The translations under genes and the position numbers were made by a program. From positions 5,036,001-5,100,000 of the forward strand of contig NZ_CP053346.1 in NCBI RefSeq assembly GCF_013113735.1: a stretch of 64,000 nucleotides of DNA, in the 5' to 3' direction. The stretch comes from Sphingomonas sp. AP4-R1. Its GTDB lineage: Bacteria; Pseudomonadota; Alphaproteobacteria; Sphingomonadales; Sphingomonadaceae. How positions within the stretch are numbered: position 1 is the stretch's first letter; the number at the start of each line of letters is the position of its first letter. Under the pieces are notes generated by a model that was given only the letters and a program-made list of their open reading frames with translations, was not told the DNA's origin and searched no databases. This document shows, in pieces, positions 56,211-64,000 of this stretch.

Positions 56211-56572
56211 CTTGCTGCTCGGAGAAGCAGCCGCGCACGCTCTTAGGCTGCTGGGGGAGAGAGGCTTTTATTCGGTCATGTGGAAGCCTATGCTTCGTCA
56301 TGACACGCATGCCGCTCGAGGAACATAGGCCAAGCGAGGCAGGGTACGCTCTATATCGGCCGTAAAGACCCATAACCGGCCGCTCATACGCACCTGCCGG
56401 GTCCGAAATGCGGCCATTCGTTAATCGGACCGTCCCCCATCGTTGCTGATGGACGATGCAAATTCGCCGGTCGAATAGATGTTATCCGAAACGACCCGCT
56501 ACCAGCGTGTCCTGAACAGACCGACAAATAGCCGCGCCGGGCATCCCGCCCCGGCTGTCGGAGGTTACAGCT
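56211..56572. other. Intergenic stretch with a repeat copy
   Basis: No gene seen. A repeat copy lies at 56372-56425, and GGAGGTTACAGCT at the right end is the ribosome-binding site of the YciI gene. Confidence 0.4.
56372..56425 (+). repeat. Dispersed extragenic repeat, copy 4
   Basis: Core GCGGCCATTCGTTAAT at 56410-56425, with CGGCCGCTCATACG upstream. Confidence 0.5.
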
Positions 56573-56902
56573 ATGGTCGACGAAAACGGCCCCCACTACT
56601 TCGTCGCGTTTCAGACGCCGGGGCCCAAATGGGTCGAGGGCGTGAAGTATAACGAACAGCCCGACTTCATGGCGCATGTGGGCTACATGACCGAGCTGCA
56701 GGAACGTGGTCTCACCGTGCTCAGCGGTCCGTTCATGGAGAAGGCGGGTGGCCTCAATGGCGTGCTCGCGGATGGCGGCATGACGATCTTCCGCGCCGCC
56801 GACCTCGACGAGGCTATCCGGATCGGCACCGACGATCCCACGGTGAAATCCGGCATGTTGAGCGTCGAAGTGAAGATGCTCTGGGTGCCATTCCACCAAT
56901 GA
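56573..56902 (+). CDS. YciI-family protein
   Basis: A 109-residue dimeric alpha-beta barrel protein: YFVAFQTPGPKWVEG, FMAHVGYMTELQERGLTVLSGPFME, GMTIFRAADLDEAIRIGTDDP and SVEVKMLWVPF. The conserved His and Asp (MAHVGYM, DDP) are those of YciI-like proteins, some of which have lyase or dehydrochlorinase-like roles. GGAGG lies upstream. Next to an SDR gene on the same strand, 118 bases away. Confidence 0.85.
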   Translation: MVDENGPHYFVAFQTPGPKWVEGVKYNEQPDFMAHVGYMTELQERGLTVLSGPFMEKAGGLNGVLADGGMTIFRAADLDEAIRIGTDDPTVKSGMLSVEVKMLWVPFHQ

Positions 56903-57020
56903 GTTCGGATTGGCCGCAAATAACTCTTATTCGCCGCGGCCGTCTTTTGCCCCAATTCCGATGCGCCACTTTAGCGCGCGGCGAGCCGTACTTTTCCGCT
57001 CGCACTGAAGGACCCCAGAG

Positions 57021-57773
57021 ATGAAGAGACTAGAAGGCAAGATCGCCGTCGTCACCGGCGGCAGTAGCGGCATGGGTCGCGCCACCGCGCAGCAGTTCGT
57101 GGCTGAAGGCGCGACCGTTATCATCACCGGCCGCCGGCGGGACCGGCTCGCCGAGGCGGTTGCCGAAATCGGCGGTGCGATCGAGGGCTTCCAGGGGGAC
57201 ATCGCCGATCTCGCCGACCTGGAGCAGCTGCGCGATCGCATCGCACAGACCCATGGTCGGATCGACGTTCTGTTCGCCAATGCTGGTGGCGGTTCGCTGG
57301 GAGCGTTCGGAACAGTGACGGAGGAGGATTTCGATCGCACGATCGCCATCAATCTGAAGGGCACTTTCTTCTCGGTCCAGACCCTGCTGCCGTTGATGGT
57401 CGATGGCGGGTCGATCATCCTCAACGGCTCGATCGCTGCCAGCCTCGGCATGCCCGCCTTTACCGTTTATTCGGCCACCAAAGCCGCGATCCGTTCCTTC
57501 GCTCGCACCTGGACCAAGGACCTGAGCGCGCGCCGGATCCGCGTGAACACGCTCGCTCCGGGCACGATCATCACACCGATCATGGTCGAGCAGGCCGGCT
57601 TCAGCGAGGAGCAGCGCGACGCCTTCTACGACCAGTTCGCTGCCGAGACACCGCTTGGCCGTAATGGAGACCCACGGGAAATCGCCTCGGTTGCCACCTT
57701 CCTAGCTTCGTCTGACAGCAGTTTCATCACCGGTGTCGAGCTGCACGTCGACGGCGGTTACGCCCAGATCTGA
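57021..57773 (+). CDS. Short-chain dehydrogenase/reductase (SDR)
   Basis: A 250-residue classical SDR: TGGSSGMGRATAQQF (NAD(P) site), NAGGGSLGAFG, the catalytic Ser in LNGSIAAS, and YSATKAA (Tyr-Lys). The C-terminal ITGVELHVDGGYAQI is typical. The RR of TGRRRDR after strand 2 suggests NADPH. Substrate unknown. The next gene is a LysR regulator in the same direction, a likely but unproven controller of this gene. Confidence 0.92.
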   Translation: MKRLEGKIAVVTGGSSGMGRATAQQFVAEGATVIITGRRRDRLAEAVAEIGGAIEGFQGDIADLADLEQLRDRIAQTHGRIDVLFANAGGGSLGAFGTVTEEDFDRTIAINLKGTFFSVQTLLPLMVDGGSIILNGSIAASLGMPAFTVYSATKAAIRSFARTWTKDLSARRIRVNTLAPGTIITPIMVEQAGFSEEQRDAFYDQFAAETPLGRNGDPREIASVATFLASSDSSFITGVELHVDGGYAQI

Positions 57774-57787
57774 CGGTTCTCTAACCT

Positions 57788-57815
57788 GTTCGGGCCGGCC
57801 GTCGTCGGCCCGAAC
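57788..57815 (+). terminator. Terminator of the SDR gene
   Basis: GTTCGGGCCG and CGGCCCGAAC: perfect 10-bp stem, 8-base loop, 14 bases after the stop. Confidence 0.7.
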
Positions 57816-57883
57816 TGAGCCCCCACCCCACGTGCATACGCAATGGCGTTTAGGCTGGGATCAGCTAGGATCGGAGCCTTTCC

Positions 57884-58789
57884 ATGGCTTTCGGAAGCGA
57901 GGGCGTGAGCGATCAGTTCCAAGCCCTCCGTCTGTTCGTGCAGATCGCGCGAACCGGCAGCTTCTCTAAGGGCGCTCGCGAGATGCGGCTGTCGCAACCG
58001 ACCGCATCCCGCATCATAGCATTGTTAGAGGAGCAGCTCGGCGTCACCCTGTTCGCGCGCTCGACCCGTGGCCTTACTCTGACCGAGCCCGGCGCCGCTT
58101 ACCTCGACCGTGTCCGACCGATCCTGGACTCGCTTGAAGAGGCCGACAATTTCGTGCGCGGCAGCGATGATCTGCGCGGCACTTTGCGGATCGCGGTATC
58201 GTCGATCATCGCGTCGCGTGCCATCGTACCCTTGCTGGGGGCCTTCGTCGCGCGCCATCCGAATCTGCGCGTTGAACTCTTGATCGACGACCGCCGTCAG
58301 GACCTGATCCAGGAGGGCATCGACGTCGCGATTCGTTTCGGCAAGCTCCCTGATTCCAGTGCGGTTGCGCGGCTGATTGGGCGTTGGCCGCTCGTGGTCG
58401 CTGCGGCGCCCTCTTACCTCGAAACCTATGGCACGCCCGAAGTCCCCGAGGCGCTTGCGGATCATCTCTTCGTGATCGCGGGGCCCGTTGCTGGCAAGGA
58501 GCTAATCTTTCGTCAGGACAATCGGCAGGTCGTCGTCCAGCCTCAAGGCCAAGTCGCCATCAATAGCGCGGAGGTTGCGGTCAGCGCCGTTCGCGCCGGG
58601 CTTGGTATTGCCGTCGCCAGCTTACCCTCTTTTGCGGAGGATTTTGACACCGGCGCCCTCGTCCGCCTTCTCCCAGAATGGTGTCTCTCCGACATCGAAG
58701 CCCATGCCCTGTTCGCTAGTGGTCATCCCGCCAAACCGGCGGCGCGTGCCTTCGTCAAGCATCTCGTGCAGGAACTGCGTCCGGTCTGA
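57884..58789 (+). CDS. LysR-family transcriptional regulator
   Basis: A 301-residue LTTR: the winged HTH is in LRLFVQIARTGSFSKGAREMRLSQPTASRIIALLEEQLG, then LFARSTRGLTLTEPG. An effector domain follows (RIAVSSIIASRAIVPLLGAFVARHP...). It is of the AaeR/DhgR-like type that usually controls a neighbouring oxidoreductase. It lies after the SDR terminator in the same direction, so it has its own promoter. Confidence 0.92.
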   Translation: MAFGSEGVSDQFQALRLFVQIARTGSFSKGAREMRLSQPTASRIIALLEEQLGVTLFARSTRGLTLTEPGAAYLDRVRPILDSLEEADNFVRGSDDLRGTLRIAVSSIIASRAIVPLLGAFVARHPNLRVELLIDDRRQDLIQEGIDVAIRFGKLPDSSAVARLIGRWPLVVAAAPSYLETYGTPEVPEALADHLFVIAGPVAGKELIFRQDNRQVVVQPQGQVAINSAEVAVSAVRAGLGIAVASLPSFAEDFDTGALVRLLPEWCLSDIEAHALFASGHPAKPAARAFVKHLVQELRPV

Positions 58790-58821
58790 CGCTAGGGTCA
58801 ATGGCTGGACGGACCCAATTG

Positions 58822-58871
58822 CGGACGCTTAGGACCATCAGCCAACTTCCTGGGTTCGGACATCCGTTCAT
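58822..58871 (+). repeat. Dispersed extragenic repeat, copy 5
   Basis: Core TTCGGACATCCGTTCAT at 58855-58871, with GCGGACGCTTAGGACC upstream. Confidence 0.45.
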
Positions 58872-59036
58872 CGTCGCTACAAGCCACGCTTTAGCTGCGC
58901 GCCGGTGGCGCGGAATGTTCTGCCCATACCTCCGAACCTGAAGCGACGCGGCCGCCATCAGCAAAATGTTCTCTATATGTTCTTTTTGCTTTCCTACAGG
59001 CCGCGGCCCTGCCAGATGGATCAGCGGAGGTGCCCC

Positions 59037-59123
59037 ATGATCGATTCGGCCATGATCCTCGCGTTGTCCGCATTCCTCACCAGCCTGTCCGCCGTGATCT
59101 GGTCCATCAGACGGAAGGCGTGA
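59037..59123 (+). CDS. 28-residue single-helix membrane peptide
   Basis: A very short frame (MIDSAMILALSAFLTSLSAV, then IWSIRRKA): one hydrophobic helix and a basic tail, the positive-inside form of a bitopic miniprotein. GCGGAGGTGCCCC gives an ideal ribosome-binding site. Short, so only moderately certain. Confidence 0.45.
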   Translation: MIDSAMILALSAFLTSLSAVIWSIRRKA

Positions 59124-59178
59124 TGTCCGTCCCAATACCTTGGGTATCGACGCAATAAGTTGAGGTGAGGAGGTGGTA

Positions 59179-59272
59179 ATGCGTAGAAGCGAAACGCCGG
59201 CACGCCAGCCTATCAGAAGCGCGATCTATACACGAAAGAGCGTCCGAGATGGTTTGGATCTCGAGATGAATA
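59179..59272 (+). pseudogene. Serine recombinase N-terminal fragment
   Basis: After an ATG with GGAGGTGG upstream, the frame reads MRRSETPARQPIRSAIYTRKSVRDGLDLEMN. AIYTRKS...GLDxExN is the opening of large serine recombinases (with the active-site Ser in RKS). It then leaves the family; the rest is missing. A leftover of an integration module. Confidence 0.65.
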
Positions 59273-59555
59273 TGGCACGACGCTCGGCCGCGAAGGCTTC
59301 TCATCCGATCTTGAGATCGAGATCTCGGGCGGCCTCGGCCGCATCAAGCCGACTGGAAAGCTGATATCGCCAATTCACTTGGGCGGCGTAGACGGGTGGT
59401 TGCCCATCGATGGCCTGACGGTGACGCCAGACCGTATCGCGGGCGGATACCGGATGAACGGAATGAACAAGCCGCGCATCGAATACGACTGCCGAAGTCG
59501 CATTATTCATGTCCGCGCGGCGACAGATTTTAAGGGGTGCTGTGAGAAACGTTAG
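59255..59555 (+). pseudogene. 5'-truncated copy of the exported hypothetical gene at 40624
   Basis: In a different frame from the recombinase piece, DEYGTTLGREGFSSDLEIEI...DGWLPIDGLTV...GYRMNGMNKPRIEY...DFKGCCEK matches the 40624-41177 protein (GFSSAVTLQI...QLDDRS...YRLNGLNKPKIRI...DFSGTCDK) and ends at TAG 59553-59555. No start codon or signal peptide remains; the 5' end is fused to recombinase sequence. Confidence 0.65.
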
Positions 59556-60009
59556 ACTCGGGCAAAGGCGGATTGCGACGTTCGCGGGCATTCCCGGGAA
59601 ATTTGAGCATCAACACACAACTCGGTAATCCACGTCGAGGTTGCGGCGCCTGTAAAGTGGGCATTGTAGCATGTGATACAGCCCCCAACCTTTGCCTGCC
59701 GCCCTCTAGTCTAAGAGCAGGCTTGGGACGTCGCGAGTTTTGCTATTCGCGTGAGCCGACCGAGAGGGAGCCTTTGGGCTAGGCGGACGTCGCTTCATTG
59801 ATTACCACGTTTCAGGTTTCTTGTTAGCCTAGGCTTTTCGGGGCTTGGCGCGTAGGGTCACTCTGCGACAAGTATTATGCTCGTCCAGCGGAATAGCTGT
59901 TATTAAATACGGACCTAGATCCCCAACGGAAGGAACGGATCCAACGCGTATGAGCGATTGGTTCCGCTCACAGGCGGGTCGCAACTCCCAAACAAAGTAC
60001 CAAGAGGAC
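59556..60009. other. Intergenic stretch with no gene seen
   Basis: About 450 bases of lower GC than average with no supported frame. Confidence 0.4.
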
Positions 60010-60032
60010 GGGCCGCCTCGCTGAGGCGGCCC
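60010..60032 (-). terminator. Terminator of csbD
   Basis: GGGCCGCCTC and GAGGCGGCCC, perfect 10-bp stem with a 3-base loop, 9 bases after the csbD stop. Confidence 0.7.
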
Positions 60033-60041
60033 CTGCAGAAG

Positions 60042-60224
60042 TCAAATCTTATCGCCCAACGCACCTTTCACGCTGCCCTTGACGTCTTGCGCGGTGCCCT
60101 TGAGCTGCTGCGCGTCGCCCTCTGCTTCGAGCTGCGCGTTGCCAGTTGCCTTTCCGACCTCTTCCTTCAATTTTCCGGCAACCTTGTTTGCAGCTGCACT
60201 GACCTTGTCGGTGAATTCACCCAT
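60042..60224 (-). CDS. CsbD-family stress protein
   Basis: A 60-residue protein (MGEFTDKVSAAANKVAGKLK...) with the CsbD repeat pattern of hydrophilic helices (KEEVGKATGNAQLEAEGDAQQLKGTAQDVKGSVKGALGDK). The family is induced by general stress in many bacteria; the molecular role is unknown. GAAGGAGGATACG precedes the ATG. A GGAAC-N16-AGTT promoter is 37-61 bases upstream, and a clear terminator follows: a complete monocistronic unit. Confidence 0.92.
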   Translation of the reverse strand: MGEFTDKVSAAANKVAGKLKEEVGKATGNAQLEAEGDAQQLKGTAQDVKGSVKGALGDKI

Positions 60225-60260
60225 CGTATCCTCCTTCGTTAAATCGATTTGGTGTGAACA

Positions 60261-60285
60261 AACTGATGAAAATCAGTCTCGTTCC
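60261..60285 (-). promoter_or_regulatory. EcfG-type promoter of csbD (GGAAC-N16-AGTT)
   Basis: GGAAC, 16 bases, AGTT on the minus strand, about 37 bases before the csbD start. Confidence 0.6.
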
Positions 60286-60559
60286 TGAGCGATTTCGGTT
60301 GTCTCGCCAATCCGAAACCGGCAACGTATCAAAGCGGGGCGGCATCTGTACCAGAAACAGCGGCGACCCGACGTCCCCAAACGAGAATGCGTCGCAGCGC
60401 AAAACTTTTGGGTTAAGGCGCGCCCTAGCCTTCCCGACACGGCGATTTCGCCGTGACCCAAAATGTCCGCTGATCCGTAAACTTGATCTCGATCAGCGCC
60501 TCGGGAACGAAGTGGGCCCATTCTCATTGTGGAACGAGCGGCTCAACTGGTGGCAAGTA

Positions 60560-60946
60560 ATGAAATCCGTACTGATTGTGGAAGACGAAATCCTGGTGGC
60601 GTTGGACCTCGAACGCATCCTCGAGGACGCCGGCTATCACGTCGCCGCAATCGCAGCCGATCAGCGCGAGGCGCTTTCCGCTGTTGGCGACGTCGAATTG
60701 GCCTTCGTTGACCTCAATCTTCGTGATGGGCCGACCGGCCCCCAAATTGCGCGTGATCTTGCTCAGCAGCACGGAGTGCGGATCGTCTATGTAACGGCAA
60801 ATCCGTCTCAGATCGGAGAGCCGGCGGCTACCGCGATCGGCTGCATCCGCAAGCCGTTTCGTGAAGATGCGATCTTAGCGGCGGCGGCGCTCGCAGCGTC
60901 GACGGTTGAAACCCTGCCTGTGCATGAGGATATCATTCTGGTTTAA
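60560..60946 (+). CDS. Single-domain response regulator
   Basis: A 128-residue receiver (MKSVLIVEDEILVALDLERI...) with acidic ED at 8-9, phospho-Asp51 in AFVDLNLRDG, Thr in VYVTAN and Lys in IRKPF. The frame is open upstream, but the receiver begins at the ATG at 60560. It is convergent with the HWE kinase at 60960-62456 (13 bases apart), which is a plausible partner. No output domain. Confidence 0.88.
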   Translation: MKSVLIVEDEILVALDLERILEDAGYHVAAIAADQREALSAVGDVELAFVDLNLRDGPTGPQIARDLAQQHGVRIVYVTANPSQIGEPAATAIGCIRKPFREDAILAAAALAASTVETLPVHEDIILV

Positions 60947-60959
60947 GCCCAATTGGCAA

Positions 60960-62456
60960 TCACCGTCTCATCGACGATGTCGGTACGTCGAGCTGCAAAA
61001 TAAGGCCCTCCTCGCCCCATTGCCGTTCGATCCGGCCTCCCATTTGCCGAACGATGCTCAGTTCGATGAGCTTGCTACCAAAGCCCTCACTCTGAGGCTG
61101 GGTTACGGCAGGACCTCCCCGTTCTTCCCAGCGCAGCCGCGCGACGTGACCACCTTCGCTGCTCTTGATCACGACTGAGCCATCGGTCGCCGATAGTGCA
61201 CCATATTTCGCGGCGTTGGTGGCAAGTTCGTGGAAAAGAAGTGCCAATGGTGTCGCCGAGCGGTCATCGATCTCTAGATCGTCGCCTGCGATCGTGATCC
61301 GCTCGCGGTAGGCGCCAAGAAGCTCTTCGACCATGCCATGAAGACTGTTCTGCTTCTTGCCCGGGCGTGACACGTCGCTATGGGGACGGACGAAATCGTG
61401 GGCGCGGCCAAGCGCAAAGATCCGATCTCGCAGATCAGTGGCAGCTATTTTCATCTCTGGGTAATGGCGGGTTGAGAATGTGATCAGTCCGCCGATCACA
61501 GCAAAGATGTTTTTTATCCGATGGCTGAGCTCCTGGGCAATAACCTCGCGTTGCGCCTGCAGCGTTTTTTGGTCATGGATATCAGTGCAAGTGCCGAACC
61601 AGCGTGTGATTTTGCCGTCCGCGCCGCGAATGGGCAGCGCACGCCCTAGCGTTCATCGATATTCGCCTTTGGCGTCTCTCAAACGATATTCGATCTCGTA
61701 TGGTTCGCCGGTCTCCAAGGAATGCCGCCAGGCCGTCCAGGCACGCTCCTGATCGTCCGGGTGGAACATGCCATTCCAACCCTCGCCATCGGTCGATCCC
61801 TTAGGAACACCCGTAAACTCATACCAACGCGCGTTATAGTAATCATGGAATCCGTCAGGCAGCGTGGACCAGACCATCTGCGGCATCGTGTCGGCCAGAA
61901 TGCGAAACTTTGATTCCTGTTCATCGCGCTCACGGCCACGGCGATCGGTCGATCGGCGTAACGTGAGGATGGCCATTATATTCGCGGCCAAGACAGTCAG
62001 CCCCTGCCACTGAACCGCCGTGAGATCGCTACGCGGCGATGGGTCTATTACACAGAGCGCCCCGAGTGGCGTACCGTCATCGGCGATCAACGGTGCGCCT
62101 GCATAGAAGCGGATATAGGGTTCCCCCAGTACAAACGGATTGCTCGCAAAACGAGGGTCCTGACTGGCATCCGCGACAACCATGATTTCTTGGTTCAGCA
62201 TCGTGTGGGCGCAGAAAGAAACATCGCGCGCTGTCTCGCGAGCATCGAGCCCCGTCCGCGCCGGAAATGATTGACGGTCTGCCTCGACAAAACTCACGAG
62301 CGCGATCGGAGCGTCGCACAGCGTCGCGGCAAAATCGGTGATTGCAGTCAGCCGTGGATCGTCGGTGAGGCCGTCCAGATCATAGCTTTGCATCACGATC
62401 TTACGGTCGGATTCGCTAAACTTCGATGCAGCCAAATCAATCACATCGGACATCAA
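60960..62456 (-). pseudogene. GAF-PAS HWE histidine kinase gene with an internal TGA
   Basis: One frame of 498 codons interrupted by TGA at 61653-61655. The N-terminal part has a GAF (ALVSFVEADRQSFPARTGLDARETARDVSFC..., about 40-170) and a PAS (FRILADTMPQMVWSTLPDG). After the stop the PAS ends (TLGRALPI...WFGTCTDIHDQ), then comes the HWE core (ELSHRIKNIFAVIGGL, HELATNAAKYGAL). Family members have Trp at the stop position (GEYRWTLGRA), so TGG to TGA fits. As read, the GAF-PAS half would be made without the kinase half, or the stop is a base error. Confidence 0.8.
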
Positions 62457-62559
62457 CGCTGCTCATTCCTTACATCAACCGGGGTAATTCCTGTAGCCGA
62501 CCATAACGCGCGACTGAGGGCAAAGGGGTCACCTATCGTCGCCCGATCGAAATAGTCCA

Positions 62560-62771
62560 TCAGGCGTGCGGACGATGTCCCGTGATCGCGTCCAACCCGC
62601 GCCGTGCCAGATATTGTACGCCCCAACCGATCGCAAAGGTCATCACCAACGGCGCGGCTGCTTTGACGGCGCCTTCGATGAGATAGCCCTTCAGCGCACC
62701 GCTGACGCCCGAGCCCCCTCGTCACGATCGATCTCGGCACCGATCAGTATTCCAAGGTCATTGTTGATCAT
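62560..62771 (-). pseudogene. Small membrane-protein gene with homopolymer frameshift
   Basis: From ATG 62771 (AGGAAAACG upstream) the frame reads MINNDLGILIGAEIDRDEG and then fails at a run of five G (plus-strand C at 62714-62718). With six G it would continue GSGVSGALKGYLIEGAVKAAA...MTFAIGWGVQYLARRG...GHRPHA to the TGA at 62560, a 70-residue protein with one hydrophobic segment. It starts 12 bases after the PRC-barrel gene, so one operon. Function unknown. Confidence 0.6.
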
Positions 62772-62783
62772 CGTTTTCCTTTC

Positions 62784-63173
62784 TCAACCGACAGAGAGAT
62801 CAGCGGGCGGGACGCCGTAGTAATTGGAAACCCGATCGGCGTAGGCCTGGTTGAAGTCCGGCGCGTTGTTCGACCAACTCGGTCCGCCCTCGAGCAGCCG
62901 GCGATCGATCGTTACGACATAGCCGTCCGCCACGTGGTCATAGGCGAGAAGTTCAAACGGAAGCGGATAGTAGCTTTTGCCGATCCCTAGAAAGCCGCCG
63001 AGACTGAGCACGGCATAAGTGGCGCCACCTGTCCGCTTGTTGATCATGAAGCTGTAAACCGTACCGAGAGCATCACCGTCCCGAGTGGAAATTTTCGTTC
63101 CGTCTACCTTATTCGACGCCAAAAGCAGATTAGTCGGCACCGTGGTCGTTACGGCATCATTGCCATCCGTCAT
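62784..63173 (-). CDS. PRC-barrel domain protein
   Basis: A 129-residue protein (MTDGNDAVTTTVPTNLLLAS...) with a PRC-barrel: LASNKVDGTKISTRDGDALGTVYSFMINKRTGGATYAVLSLGGFLG, YYPLPFELL. The C-terminal SNNAPDFNQAYADRVSNYYGVPP is usual in alphaproteobacterial members, which are often stress-linked. AAGGA lies 11 bases before the ATG at 63173. It has an EcfG-type promoter (63201-63225) and heads the operon with the small frameshifted gene. Confidence 0.88.
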   Translation of the reverse strand: MTDGNDAVTTTVPTNLLLASNKVDGTKISTRDGDALGTVYSFMINKRTGGATYAVLSLGGFLGIGKSYYPLPFELLAYDHVADGYVVTIDRRLLEGGPSWSNNAPDFNQAYADRVSNYYGVPPADLSVG

Positions 63174-63200
63174 GATCATATCCTTGGTTATCGGTCGGCA

Positions 63201-63225
63201 AACTGCCGTGGCCGCCGGGTGTTCC
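63201..63225 (-). promoter_or_regulatory. EcfG-type promoter of the PRC-barrel gene (GGAAC-N16-AGTT)
   Basis: GGAAC, 16 bases, AGTT, about 28 bases before the PRC-barrel start, identical in boxes and spacing to the csbD and DUF883-like promoters. Confidence 0.6.
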
Positions 63226-63380
63226 GTCGGAAAGGACAATCGCTCATGACCGGGTTTGCATGCTTTGCCGATCGTCCATTGCAAACCGTCTGATCGGCAG
63301 CTTGCGGCAGGACCAGACTTGCACAATCTTTCCGCTGGACGACCAAAGGTGGCCGGATGCTGCCGCGACAGCCAGACCCA

Positions 63381-63434
63381 AAATCGGACGCCCAGTGAGG
63401 TGCGGCGGCTTCCAATAAACGGACATACGTTAAG
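63381..63434 (+). repeat. Dispersed extragenic repeat, copy 6
   Basis: Core ACGGACATACGTTAAG at 63419-63434, with ATCGGACGCCCAGTGAGG upstream. Confidence 0.45.
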
Positions 63435-63465
63435 CTAGCTCACCGTCCAGACTACCGTTGATTTG

Positions 63466-63498
63466 CTACTCGGCGGGCTGACGCGGCCCGCCAAGTAG
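63466..63498. terminator. Long hairpin between repeat and protease gene
   Basis: CTACT-c-GGCGGGC pairs with GCCCGCC-a-AGTAG around a 7-base loop (one mismatch). It lies 190 bases beyond the protease stop, so it may end that transcript. Confidence 0.45.
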
Positions 63499-63686
63499 CG
63501 ATAGCTCTTTATATCGTGGGGCAAGCGGTTGCCTTTCTCCGGCGCGCACTTCACACCTTCGCCATGTCCCGGCCCCCGATCTCGCCGACTGTACCTACTT
63601 ACCCGCAATAACACGTTATAGCAGCTTTAGTGCGGGGCTGGAGCTGGGCATTACCGCCTCAGGGCTGGGTCACAGGTCTTTGTTGG

Positions 63687-64000
63687 TCAGCGAAGCTTCA
63701 GTGTATCGCCTTCAATCGAGACGAGGTCGAAGCGCGAGAGCATGCTCTGCCCCATTAGGCCGATGCCACTATTCGCCGGCATGACCATCACGGTCACGTC
63801 TTCGAAGGTACGTCCGGCGACGTCCATATGATCCAAGACGGCTCGGCTCATCGCGACCGTTCCCGCGCTCGTTATGACCCGCTGGTCGAATGTCAGCTTA
63901 TCCACGTCAACACCCATCCGGCGGGCTTCGGCCGTGGAGAGCATGATCGCGCTGGCGCCGGTATCGATCAATAGCCGAACTTGTCGACCATCGACGCTGG
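63687..64000 (-). CDS. Clan AA aspartic protease, 3' part only
   Basis: The gene runs off the right edge. The visible 104 or so residues start in VDGRQVRLLIDTGASAIMLS, the retropepsin-type active site (DTGAS), then GVDVDKL, ITSAGTVAMSRAVLDHMDVAGRTFEDVTVMVMP, GIGLMGQSMLSRFD and the end LKLR. This is the TIGR02281-type pepsin-like protein of alphaproteobacteria, usually periplasmic or membrane-anchored by an N-terminal helix that is outside the window. Confidence 0.88.
   Translation of the reverse strand, partial: SVDGRQVRLLIDTGASAIMLSTAEARRMGVDVDKLTFDQRVITSAGTVAMSRAVLDHMDVAGRTFEDVTVMVMPANSGIGLMGQSMLSRFDLVSIEGDTLKLR

Overview
The window looks like chromosome, or a large replicon, of a sphingomonad (Sphingomonas or a close alphaproteobacterial relative). 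The support is high GC, a PEP-CTERM protein, Usg, DUF6961-like and DUF6771-like small proteins, many HWE/HisKA_2 kinases, EcfG-type promoters (GGAAC-N16-CGTT or AGTT) and alphaproteobacterial sigma-32-type promoters. No tRNA or rRNA gene was seen. This is inference from protein and motif recognition, without database searches.

Layout. 0.2-15 kb: a sensing and stress region with two LOV (blue-light) histidine kinases, a PAS/GAF HWE kinase, two single-domain response regulators, a DUF883-like membrane protein, several tiny very acidic proteins, a HAD phosphatase and an SGNH esterase. 16-18.6 kb: an outer-membrane beta-barrel, a remnant of a DMT transporter, a ferritin-like protein and two small conserved stress-type proteins. 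19.5-27.6 kb: a tightly overlapping seven-gene glycoconjugate operon (GT4, GT2, GT28-like, acyl-CoA-dehydrogenase fold, PIG-L deacetylase, NodS-like methyltransferase, GT2), convergent with an NdvA-like ABC exporter. This is the best candidate for an undescribed pathway. 27.8-39.2 kb: a decayed, IS-rich stretch with a frameshifted transglutaminase, a CDP-alcohol phosphatidyltransferase gene split by nested IS3 elements, a PEP-CTERM gene with an internal stop, and an RTX/HExxH protein truncated exactly at an IS end. 39.7-46.3 kb: small secreted and membrane genes, then a heat-shock block (groESL, two Hsp20 genes, usg). 46.6-58.8 kb: metabolism and transport (MgtC, Nudix, EamA, GFA, CDP-alcohol transferase, amino-acid permease, PHB-depolymerase-like esterase, YciI, SDR, LysR) with two IS110-type transposases. 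59-64 kb: recombination debris, CsbD, a response regulator, a HWE kinase with an internal TGA, a PRC-barrel protein and the 3' part of an aspartic protease.

Two themes link the regions. First, general-stress control: GGAAC-N16-(A/C)GTT boxes precede the DUF883-like gene, a LOV kinase, csbD and the PRC-barrel gene, and CTTGAA...CCTAG boxes precede groES and an hsp20. Second, at least seven reading frames are broken by single frameshifts or stops, two of them in homopolymers. That means either real decay in an IS-rich region or residual indel errors in the assembly; the sequence alone cannot decide.
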